A stretch of DNA of 10,487 nt from Euperipatoides rowelli (Eukaryota; Onychophora; Udeonychophora; Euonychophora; Peripatopsidae), in NCBI GenBank assembly GCA_003024985.2, contig PXIH01S0007571.1; one strand, given 5' to 3'. The position numbers and the translations under genes are program-made. Below, in pieces: positions 1-7,442 of the stretch. Each line of letters begins with the position of its first letter. Within the stretch, counting starts at the first letter, position 1. The notes below the pieces were generated by a model, which did not search any database, was not told the DNA's origin, and saw only the letters and a list, made by a program, of their open reading frames with translations.

Positions 1-150
1 TTTTTTTTAATTTTAGTTATATCCTGCAATCAAGAGGTTTTTTTTCTGAAGTCATTACAATCTTTTTAAAGTACATCCTGCCAGAGAAAAAAAATAATCA
101 AGACCAAGCAAAGCAATCGAGAAAGGTAATATTTATTAAGTAATAACATT

Positions 151-911
151 TTGATGATGAATCTGGCTGAATTATCACCACCTAATTTTGAAAACTTATT
201 ATCCAAACCTGATTCTGCATATATTTTACCTCCACCATCTGTTTTTGCAGATCTAGTACCTGCACCACCACCACCTACTAAATATTTAAGTATTTTAAAA
301 CCTAAACTTACTCCATCACCACCACCTGTTCAAAATTCGAGCAGAATGGTGAGTCTCCTGAAACGTCCGGTAGGAGGCACACCACTTGATTTACCCCCAC
401 TTAAAAATCCTTTAGTTGATTATCCCCTAACTGCTGAATTGGTGATGTCAGAGATGGAAGAAGATTCATTGAATCTTCCTGCATCTCCAGTATCTCCTCC
501 ACACCAGGTAGGGGGTGATCGGCTAAAGGTTTTTTCATCTCAACCTGGTCCATCCCTTCCCTATTCCCCAAATCATAGTCATGTGCCTCCTCCTCAACAT
601 AAAATTTATTTTGATTCTGATGGTGAGATAATGATGGGCTACAGCATTCGGAGACAAATAATGTTATTGATCGATATTTAAATGCATTAAAATTAATCAT
701 GGTGGCTATAATTCTGATGATGATATGAATAATAACATAGAAATTAAGGATGTAGCTATTTTTTTTAAAAAAAGCTAAAGGTCACCTTGAGAGCCGTATA
801 AGTCAAGCATTAAATCAGCATGATGCTCTCAAGGTGAATTTATGTTTAGAATGTATTTTTAAGAGAGGTGAGGATACACATACCTTTCTATTCAAAACCA
901 AAAATGTTTAA
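151..911 (+). pseudogene. Broken proline-rich coding relic, possibly Polinton/Maverick-derived
   Basis: An open frame from the paired ATGs at 154 and 157 runs to a stop at 679-681. Its first 60 residues are rich in Pro, with CCA-repeat-encoded runs (PAPPPP, PSPPP), followed by Leu/Pro/Ser-rich and acidic stretches. From about 627 a better coding continuation moves to a second frame, near 692 to a third, and near 771 back to the second frame, ending at the stop at 909-911. The later parts contain an acidic Asn/Asp stretch (GGYNSDDDMNNN) and a basic segment (HLESRISQALNQ, then LKVNLCLECIFKRG, then FLFKTKNV). This 'KVxLxLECxF...FxTKN' pattern recalls N-terminal regions of large proteins found with, or as part of, polymerase B genes of Polinton/Maverick elements in arthropods. 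That assignment is from memory and unsure. The three frame changes indicate a dead copy. It is on the strand opposite the Rbp exon. Confidence 0.45.
782..837. repeat. 13-bp perfect inverted repeat with 30-nt loop
   Basis: TCACCTTGAGAGC (782-794) and GCTCTCAAGGTGA (825-837) are exact reverse complements separated by 30 nt. The arms lie within the coding relic, where they read HLES and DALKV in one frame. They could form a stem-loop. No function is evident. Confidence 0.75.
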
Positions 912-920
912 ATTACCAAG

Positions 921-989
921 GTATGTCAATTAATTTTCATTCTTTATGTTCTTTTTTTAATTGTTTGATTCATAATTTTTATTTAAAAG
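921..989 (+). other. Possible 69-bp intron (weak)
   Basis: A good donor (AAG|GTATGT at 921) is followed 69 bp later by an acceptor-like TTTATTTAAAAG|G at 988-989, with T-rich sequence between. Splicing would keep the frame of the preceding relic, but stops at 909-911 (before it) and 1002-1004 (after it) interrupt that frame. It may be a fossil intron or simple coincidence. Confidence 0.2.
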
Positions 990-1016
990 GGATTTTTATC
1001 CTAGGGTTTACCTACA

Positions 1017-1133
1017 ATGGCTTATACCACTAAGAGGTTTGACACTGTATGTGAGCCTGTCAAGACTTCTTTATGGCAGCTTTTAACAGAGGCTTGTGTC
1101 AGGGGTGTTTTAGGTTGGCCAACTCCATTTTAA
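1017..1133 (+). CDS. Unrecognised 38-codon open frame, probably part of a relic
   Basis: An ATG at 1017 opens 38 codons to TAA at 1131-1133, beginning MAYTTKRFDTVCEP and ending with LGWPTPF. The base composition is more balanced than the flanks, which hints at former coding function. It is in the same frame as the last segment of the upstream relic if 921-989 is removed. I do not recognise the protein. It has two Cys, two Trp and no clear signal peptide or membrane segment. It may be the tail of the upstream relic or a chance open frame. Confidence 0.2.
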   Translation: MAYTTKRFDTVCEPVKTSLWQLLTEACVRGVLGWPTPF

Positions 1134-1331
1134 TATTAAATCATAGTATTATGCTTAATAAGATGAAGCGGTATGCATTGTTCATATTCATATACAGTTG
1201 GGATTTTTTCATCCTTTAGGTTATGAGCCTTTTAATGTCATTGACTAGTACATATTCTCCTCACTTTTTTATTTATTTTTACTTTTATTAAAATATACAG
1301 TATATGTTTTATTAACTTATGAATTTTTTCT

Positions 1332-1580
1332 CAAGTACATAAGTTTTTTTTACTTTTTTTTCACAAGTGTATAAAATGTTTTCTTTCTCAAGTACATAAA
1401 AGTTATTTTTAAGTACATAAAAGTTATTTTTAAGTACATAAAAGTTTTTTCTCAAGTGTATAAAATATTTTTTCTCAAGTGCATAAAAGTTTTTTCTCAA
1501 GTACATAAAATGTTTTTTTCTCAAGTACATAAAAGTTTTTTTCACTTTTAACTTTTTTATCCCCAAGTACACAAACGATT
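1332..1580 (+). repeat. Minisatellite, about ten degenerate 21-25 bp units
   Basis: The unit is approximately CAAGTACATAAAAGTTTTTT, with variants CAAGTGTATAAAAT and CAAGTGCATAAAAG. Copies begin near 1332, 1364, 1389, 1410, 1431, 1453, 1476, 1498, 1522 and 1564, so spacing is 21-25 bp in the middle and looser (32 and 42 bp) at both ends. The more regular core with decayed edges fits replication slippage or unequal exchange. Translated on the minus strand it gives a repetitive Tyr/Leu/Lys peptide that is only a by-product of the repeat. Confidence 0.85.
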
Positions 1581-1756
1581 TTTTTATTTTTTTAAAGTTT
1601 TCAAAATAAGGATTCATCATATGTGTTATGCTTTATGGTATAGTATAGTATTAATAAATCTTACTAATTTTAGTTGGTTCTTTAAGGTTGTGATTCATTT
1701 ACATTTCTGAAAGCAGTACTAACCATTAGATAATGATAAGTCAGAATAAAATATAT

Positions 1757-1830
1757 TCACAGAGCAGTTATGGTATCAATACCAGAAACCTCCTCACAGA
1801 GCAGTTATGGTAGCAAGATCAGAAACCTTC
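1757..1830 (+). repeat. Two-copy 37-bp direct tandem repeat
   Basis: Copy one (1757-1793) and copy two (1794-1830) both begin TCACAGAGCAGTTATGGTA and share CAGAAACCT near the end, differing at a few positions. The direct abutment indicates a local duplication. No coding sense was found. Confidence 0.8.
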
Positions 1831-1923
1831 ACATATCTTTGACTCCTTGTCCATAGCAGAACCTTCTTCACCTGTTTGAGTCCATACATACAGCATAAGA
1901 TTAGCAGAGACATAGAAAAGAAA

Positions 1924-1956
1924 CTCTACTCCTTCATATAGTGAAGGAGAGTAGAG
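1924..1956. repeat. Small hairpin
   Basis: CTACTCCTTCA and TGAAGGAG-AG-TAG flank a 5-nt TATAG loop. There is a perfect 8-bp inner stem (CTCCTTCA/TGAAGGAG) and the stem continues outward after a 2-nt bulge. No known function. Confidence 0.55.
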
Positions 1957-3314
1957 GACCATAAATGGACCTTTTCAGGGTCACCAAATTTTCCCAAAAG
2001 AGTAAAAATTTATTGTTAATAAAACTTAATATTATTTTTTAATAATATGTAGTTATGTCTTTGCATTTCAGGTTCATTAGCAGTAGAGGTCCCCAATAAA
2101 AGTTTTACAAAAGAAAATATATATCAAAATTATACTCACAACCGATGTCTTTACAACTATTCACTGTGCTGCCGCTTACATACTCATCTATCCATACATA
2201 CTGTACATTAATTACGATTTTGACTTCATGGGTTAAATTATCAATGTCAATAAATATCCTTGGTGGTTATTCCCCTTTCATACACAATTTATAACTCCGG
2301 CACTCTTCCTTAGACACTTCAATGTTAATTAATACTCGCACAATGACTTTGCTGGCTTCTCCTTCCTTCCTGGTTCCTCCTTTCGAATAAACAATCCTCC
2401 CTAGTCCCTTCAGCCTTATAATACAATGGTAAATTTTCCACCACTACTAAAACTATGACTTTGATTAGATCTGGAGCTTCCTTAAAAACAACTGCTTCAC
2501 TATGATGGGTCAAAAGTGAGCTCTCTGGCTGGATATTCCATGACAAACTTCTTCTAATAAAAATAATATGGACAGCTACACAGATATGTAAATATACTGG
2601 AAATACTGCAGCAAAACTTCTCTTACAATTTCTCTGGACTCCGGCTGGTATTCTCCAGGACCTCTGACTTTCTTCAAATATCACAACTGCTTTCTTCAAA
2701 TTATTTCACTAGTTCTTATTATTTAGTCCCATATATGCTTTTATTACATTAAATGTGATGTTCGAGACTTTATTGCGTCATCCCTTCTTCCAACTCTTGC
2801 CTCACATCCGCTCTCAACCACGTCCACTAATTAACTGTTGTGCACTTATAAAATCTTTCTCTGAAAAACCTTATTTCGAACATTGTTTTTTCTTCACCTC
2901 TGACTTCACTCGCCTTTCCTATTGGCTATTGAAACACGCATTTTACTCATCTCACTGGCGCCTGCTCTTATTATTCTAATCTTTTAAAAATAATATTCCC
3001 AAATAAAAAAAACTCCTGTGGCGTTTTACATAAAATATATAAATAAAATGAATATTTTTTACATCTTTTCTTTTAAAAATACTTCACAAAAAATAAAAAA
3101 AAAAAAACAATCTCAATTTTATCTCGAAATAGAAAAACAAATGATAGGCTACTCTTACTATCTTATTTATACCAAAAATGAAACATATGATTACAGTAAT
3201 TTCCTTCCCCTTTTACTAGTCACAATTTACAAATATTCTTTCTTCAAAGAAAATACAATAAACATTATTCATTTATAAAAAATCATCACATTGCTTATTT
3301 TTACATCGTATTAG

Positions 3315-3545
3315 TTANATAAGAAACAAATCTTAACTTTTGCTTCTCAAATCAGACCTGGAGATATTCAATATGTGAAAGATTCATATGAGAATGCTAT
3401 TTCTAAAAAGTTTGGGTATTTAATGATCAATCTCGCACCGACAACATCAGAACTATTTCAACTTCAGTCAGGAGTACTTCCAGGAGAAACCCCAGTTATT
3501 TACATCAGTAAAAAATGGATCAACAAAAACAACTCCATTATTTGA
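3315..3545 (+). pseudogene. C-terminal fragment of a Polinton-type packaging ATPase (tentative)
   Basis: A single open frame runs from after a TAG at 3312-3314 to a TGA at 3543-3545, giving about 76 residues. Recognisable pieces are ASQIRPGDIQYVKDSY, KKFGYLMINL, SELFQLQSG and LPGETPVIYISKK. The 'FGYLxxxL...LxxxxFPGE' style matches my memory of the C-terminal end of FtsK/HerA-like genome-packaging ATPases in Polintons and adintovirus-like elements. The Walker A and B motifs would lie upstream and are absent, so this is a truncated relic. An unresolved base sits at 3318, next to the 5' edge of the open frame. Its end overlaps the start of the next frame by 31 bp, as expected for compact viral genes. 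The match has not been tested by search. Confidence 0.45.
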
Positions 3546-3839
3546 AATTACTTAGTCAAGCTAAAGGACAACAACGGAAAAGATTGATTCAAAAACCGCT
3601 CCTTTGGATTTAATAAAAATCATTAGTGAAATAGCTTTGAACACCATTCGAGGACATTTAAAATTAACTCCAGAAAAACTTAAACGTTTACAAAAACATA
3701 AAAAGATTTTACTTCTACTCGCTCAGAAAAAAGTTCCACTCAAAGCTAAAAAGACTTTTTAAGTACAACAAGGTGGATTTCTTCCAGTACTCTAGCAGGA
3801 ATTATTCCTTCGATCATTGGACTTATCGCCGGTAGATAA
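3515..3839 (+). pseudogene. Small basic Polinton/adintovirus-like protein relic, frameshifted
   Basis: An ATG at 3515-3517 opens MDQQKQLHYLKLLSQAKG, then QQRKRLIQK, and hits a stop. The coding sense resumes in another frame with LDLIKIISEIALNTIRGHLK, then LTPEKLKRLQKHKK and a Lys-rich stretch. After further frame changes come VQQGGFLP and a hydrophobic Ile/Gly tail ending GLIAGR before TAA at 3837-3839. This is about 107 codons in total. The layout (amphipathic helix, LNxxxGxxxLTP, basic centre, QxGGF, hydrophobic tail) closely resembles a small basic protein repeatedly found beside capsid genes in Polintons and adintoviruses and likened to adenovirus core protein X. In those elements it is presumed to be a virion component. 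At least two frameshifts make this copy non-functional. Confidence 0.5.
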
Positions 3840-3845
3840 AAAAAA

Positions 3846-3920
3846 ATGGAAAAAATGTATTTAGTTAAAAACATTTACTTCAAAAAAATTCTAAATGATC
3901 GTCACAAGCAGCTGGTTTAA
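3846..3920 (+). pseudogene. Truncated start of a third capsid-block frame
   Basis: Only 6 bp after the previous relic's stop, ATG at 3846 opens 24 codons: MEKMYLVKNIYFKKIL, then NDRHKQLV and TAA at 3918-3920. The opening 'KMYLV...IYxKxL' resembles the N-terminus of the protein that follows the small basic protein in several Polintons. That protein is usually longer, so this copy is cut short by a stop and then decays. Its position directly behind the basic protein relic supports a shared origin. On its own it is too short for a firm call. Confidence 0.35.
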
Positions 3921-3940
3921 CCGCCATCTTACTTTAATGG

Positions 3941-3970
3941 GAAATTATGTAATTTTTGTTACATAATTTC
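3941..3970. repeat. Perfect 12-bp hairpin, 6-nt loop
   Basis: GAAATTATGTAA (3941-3952) and TTACATAATTTC (3959-3970) are exact reverse complements around a TTTTTG loop. It sits just beyond the capsid-block relic. The right arm also forms a plausible splice acceptor (CATAATTTCAG). Confidence 0.85.
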
Positions 3971-3997
3971 AGTATCACTCATCAGTGTCTAAAACGC

Positions 3998-4114
3998 ATG
4001 GTGACAATGAAATCAGAGACTTTATCAGCAGGGGAAGAAAATGATGGATTATCATCTTCTGACGCTCCCATTATTATGGATAAACACAAAAGGGTCATCA
4101 ATACAGATGGTTAA
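3998..4114 (+). CDS. Unrecognised 38-codon acidic open frame
   Basis: ATG at 3998 opens 38 codons to TAA at 4112-4114, with the stretches MKSETLSAGEENDGLSSSD and APIIMDKHKRVINTDG. It is Ser/Glu/Asp-rich and less A+T-biased than its surroundings, so it may be a leftover of the same element as 3315-3920. It could instead be an antisense-oriented chance frame. No motif was recognised. Confidence 0.2.
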   Translation: MVTMKSETLSAGEENDGLSSSDAPIIMDKHKRVINTDG

Positions 4115-4547
4115 ATTTATTTAATTCACTTTAAAATGTTTTTCATTTTCATATTAAATAAACAAATCATTATGAAACTTTAAAAATTGATACAGTACAA
4201 GTAAAATATATGTACAATCCATCAACTTACTAATTTATACACAATATTGCTCAAGGAATTTACTGAGCAAGAACAAAATGTTATTTTGTCTGTATAGCAC
4301 ACAATAATTACTATTAATATTATCATTATTACTAATAAACTATAATAAGTAGAATTAGAAAAATATGTTTTAGAAGAATAAAAAGTAGAATGTTGATGAA
4401 AATTATGTGCTGTTTTGCCATGAGAATGTTTAAGGACATTATATCACTTGTAATTAAATTATTAATAAAACTAAAGTGTACAAACCATGTTGAAATTAAA
4501 CTATAAAATACAAAAACAACATAATAATAAATGTTAAAACATCTTAC
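4115..4547. other. Intron sequence downstream of the Rbp exon (minus strand)
   Basis: Very A+T-rich DNA with no coding sense. In gene orientation it starts with a consensus-like donor GTAAGA whose GT is the complement of 4546-4547. A weak 7-bp stem (TTGCTCA/TGAGCAA) occurs near 4248-4270. The intron probably extends leftward through the rest of the window, because no further exon is visible. Confidence 0.6.
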
Positions 4548-4891
4548 TTTAATGAGTTGTCCTTCTTTGAAGGGTAATTCTTCTTCAGCACCATCTTGAT
4601 TAGGAGACATAGAGATAGGGTCATAGTCAAATAATGCTACAAAAATCCGTACTCTATTATCAACATTGGAAATATCTGATTGCCCTGCCAAAGGATGACC
4701 CTCTTCATCATAACCCTGCCGTGAGTAATTGCTCTTACCACGGTCACCATGATATCGATGACCTTTCGATCCATCAGTCTGTCGAATATTTTCTTTTACC
4801 ATGGTTACCGTTCCACTATGTTGCTTGAAAAAATCTTCATCAGAATAACCAGCAGAGTAACTCCCCTCACTAGCAGTATCTTTGGTAATTT
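4548..4891 (-). CDS. Rbp: RIM-binding protein internal exon (linker plus first half of an SH3 domain)
   Basis: This 344-bp exon has a strong acceptor (TTTCTGTATTTCAG just before 4891) and a strong donor (AAA|GTAAGA after 4548). It starts with two bases of a split codon and ends in phase 0, giving 114 full codons. Residues 1-78 are a hydrophilic linker (SEGSYSAGYSDEDFF; KGHRYHGDRGK; DEEGHPLAGQSD). Residues 79-114 read RVRIFVALFDYDP, ISMSPNQDGAEEELPFKEG and QLIK, which is the ALYDY and RT-loop half of an SH3 domain. The SPN-D-EEELPFKEG signature is characteristic of the second SH3 domain of RIM-binding proteins. These scaffold proteins link RIM to voltage-gated calcium channels at presynaptic active zones through proline-rich ligands. 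The remaining SH3 strands must be on the next exon, which is not found in the 4.5 kb downstream. The exon appears intact. Confidence 0.9.
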
Positions 4892-6242
4892 CTGAAATAC
4901 AGAAAGAGATAAAAAAAAAAGATTTAACACAGTTCTTCTTTTTTTTAAAAACAAAAATATAATTTTCCATATTATAATTCAACTTTTAATAAATAATCTT
5001 AAATAAAGAGCTAAATGGTACATTTTTGTCTTTCAGCAGTCTGGGATTTAGAATTTATCAGACGGGCTACCGTACGTTTATTTCAAATTACAATGAGAGA
5101 TATACTTATTGAGAATTATATTTTATATTTTGTTCTGAGTTATCTAGTTTTATATTTCTTAGATTTTCTTTTACTTAAATATTTCTTATTGAACTTTGTT
5201 AAAGGGATTCAAATCTACTTGCCAATAATTTCATCACAAGAAGTGATTATGCTGCCTACTTCATTGTTCTCAACTTTTCATTTTTTTTGCTCTTTATTTG
5301 AGATATTATTGCTTTATTTTATAATGCAAATTAAAAACATTTTTATATGTCAATATTACAGTAAATTGTTATTAATTTTATAAATAACTTGAATTTAAGT
5401 TAAAACAATATATAATTTTAACACATTTAAATATTACTAACATTAAAAAATATGACCCATCAACATGAAGAAAAGAGTTAAAATAATAATTATTGCAAAA
5501 TGAGGGTAAATCAGAAAACAAGGTGAAAATAAGAGAAAATTATTAAGTTGTGCAATTATAATTAAATTTTTATTAAAAAAAAAAAAGAAATGCAAAATTT
5601 ACACCACATTAGGCTACAATGTATTCAATATGAATAACAGATTAACAAAGTATTTTTATAACAGAATACAAGATCCTTTCAGCACTTGGTTTTTGTCATG
5701 CTCTGCAATATACTAAATTGTTTCCTTTATCTTTCAGTTCAAAGCTTGGTAATTCCAGGTTTTAACATTTTCACTGAAATCTACCAAGAATTTCTCATGT
5801 AAAAATGAAAAAAAAAACCAAAATTATGATTTATAAAGCATATATTCTTAGCAAACTTACATTAATGACTTTCAAAACAAAACAAAATCCCTATGCAATT
5901 AGTTTATGATGAATGAATAAAAAAAATCATTCTTAGCACAAAAAAGTCTTTCTCAATCACTTAGATTGATTGACCCAATATTTTTGGGATCCCAACTCAA
6001 ATACCAGCTCCAGCTAGTCCAAGATACTGAGTGAACACCTCTGTTATAAAAAAGATGCCAGAGAGCCTAAATTAAGGAATGTCCACATTATGTGATAGTT
6101 TCTTGCTTGACTCATAACTAATTATGGCTGTTACCAACAAAACATTATTAATTTAACTTTGCTGTGGAATTGGTTCATTGGTTTAAGTTGGAGGATTAGT
6201 TGATTTCTGCTAATGTCACCACTTCCCAAACAATGGTGTTGA
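4892..6242. other. Intron or intergenic DNA, no gene seen
   Basis: This begins with the polypyrimidine tract and acceptor of the Rbp exon on the minus strand. A 122-codon + strand open frame at 5015-5383 is Phe/Leu/Ile/Tyr-rich and reflects A+T bias. A tract AAAAAAAAAAAAGAAA occurs near 5574-5588. A slightly more mixed stretch (5960-6120) has no recognisable coding sense. Confidence 0.55.
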
Positions 6243-6278
6243 TTATACATGTGAAAAAAAAAACTTTCACATGTATAA
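6243..6278. repeat. Perfect 14-bp hairpin, 8-nt loop
   Basis: TTATACATGTGAAA (6243-6256) and TTTCACATGTATAA (6265-6278) are exact reverse complements. The loop is mostly A. A second small hairpin (ATAAGGG/CCCTTAT, 6275-6293) overlaps its right arm, so the two structures would be mutually exclusive. Confidence 0.85.
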
Positions 6279-6293
6279 GGGTGGCTCCCTTAT

Positions 6294-7185
6294 ATTTGAT
6301 CCAATTGATTGTTGCAGTATGTTATTCAATAGTTAGTGGCTAGTTAATATTTTATGTTCCCATTGATTTGTGTGGCATATATTGTGATTGCCTTTCTGTA
6401 TTTATTGCTGAAAGTTGTTGAATATTGGATTTTCCTGATCCGCAACTTCTAATTCCTATTGTTGCCTGTTTTAGACTCTAATTTCTCAGTTGTTTTGAAA
6501 AACCATCAACTGTTCCCACTGCTCAGAGAGTAGCCTAGATATATTAGATGTTCTACTGTTACATCAAGCACTTATATTATTCTTTTGCCATTCGTAGGAT
6601 AGTTTAATAGTGCATACAGTGCCCTTTATTAAATGCCAATTTTTTAAGATGCACCATTTCTCTGATTAATTGGCTTCAACAATGGTGAATAAATTTAGTG
6701 ATCTGCAGCATCACCTTGTTTGAGGAGTTGAGATAATGTAAAGCAAATAAATCTGAAAATGATATTCATTGCTGATAGCTGGCTGAAATACTTTCATTTT
6801 GATTTTTGGTAGTCTAATGTGTGATAATGGCTAAGCTCAGGATTAGGGTTTATTGAAGCAATGTGGATTTCATTAATGGCTGATAATGTGGACGGATTGC
6901 TTGCCTCCAGTTCTACTTATTTCATTAATTTAATCTTTGTACTTACAAATTTTACTTCAAATTGTTATTGTTCATTTTTCTCTAAATTTATTTCAGAAAA
7001 AGAACATGTACATTTAATTTTAGTTTGTGTGTCATCGAAGTCTGGGCACACCTCAGATAGCATTTATCCTTATGTGTAATTGGGCTTCATTGGTTTCACT
7101 TACATTGAGGTGATAAGTAAATGTAATAATACAAGGAAATTTTAATTATGCACAGTCACTTTGCATTTTAAATCTACCATGTTTA
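6294..7185. other. Non-coding stretch, nothing recognised
   Basis: T-rich and moderately mixed DNA without a supportable gene. The 72-codon + strand frame at 6861-7079 shows no domain and A+T-driven composition. No repeat longer than a few bases was noticed. Confidence 0.5.
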
Positions 7186-7442
7186 GTAAATGGACGGTGT
7201 TATGCAATAACCAGTCAAGCCATACTTTTAATAAAAATGAGTTAACCCACTCTAGGTAACCATAAGGGTTTCATTTCTATGCCTTCATCTATATCTGCAT
7301 TGATCTGCCATATAGAGACTGAAATATCAACATCATTACATGCATTTATGCTTAGCCTACATTGCAAACTTTAAATACATTTTACTCAAAACTATACCAA
7401 TTAGTGGCTTGACTGGTTATTGCATAACTCCATCCAGTTTAC
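7186..7442. mobile_element. MITE-like element with long terminal inverted repeats
   Basis: A perfect 24-bp inverted repeat, GTTATGCAATAACCAGTCAA followed by GCCA (7199-7222), has its reverse complement at 7405-7428. The similarity continues outward with a few mismatches and one indel to GTAAA-TGGACGGT (7186-7198) and TCCATCCAGTTTAC (7429-7442). The arms are therefore about 37 bp, and the whole element is about 257 bp with a 182-bp A+T-rich, non-coding centre. This is the architecture of a miniature inverted-repeat transposable element moved by a transposase encoded elsewhere. No clear target-site duplication was found, so the exact ends and the superfamily are open. A long-range hairpin of other origin is the alternative. 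Confidence 0.65.

Larger units (their letters stand above)
1134..3314. other. Long gene-free stretch with local repeats
   Basis: No coding region can be supported here. The stretch contains a minisatellite, a 37-bp tandem duplication and a small hairpin, listed separately. A somewhat more mixed-composition part lies at about 2130-2980 and is pyrimidine-rich on the + strand. It includes a 124-codon minus-strand open frame (2325-2699) that starts with TTG and has no internal ATG, so I do not call it a gene. Most likely this is intron or decayed transposon DNA. Confidence 0.5.

Noticed and set aside
401-700. 99-codon minus-strand open frame
   Set aside because: It overlaps the proline-rich + strand relic in antisense; its Ser/Pro/Glu composition mirrors that frame and it has no domain.
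1332-1580. CRISPR array
   Set aside because: Repeats are short, degenerate and contiguous without unique spacers, in a eukaryotic context; it is a minisatellite.
2755-2979. 74-codon + strand open frame with nearby TATAAAA (2847-2853) and an inverted CCAAT (2921-2925)
   Set aside because: The promoter-like motifs fall inside the frame and in the wrong order, and the peptide is a Phe/Leu-rich chance translation.
3018-3278. 86-codon + strand open frame
   Set aside because: Lys/Ile/Tyr/Phe-rich, explained by A+T bias and poly-A tracts; no motif.
4634-4828. 64-codon + strand open frame
   Set aside because: Antisense shadow of the RIM-binding protein exon.
4332-4982. Full 216-codon minus-strand open frame as one gene
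   Set aside because: Only 4548-4891 is coding; both ends are intron sequence read through the splice sites.
5015-5383. 122-codon + strand open frame rich in hydrophobic residues, looking like membrane segments
   Set aside because: Composition follows A+T content; no signal, family pattern or conserved spacing, and it sits in presumed intron.
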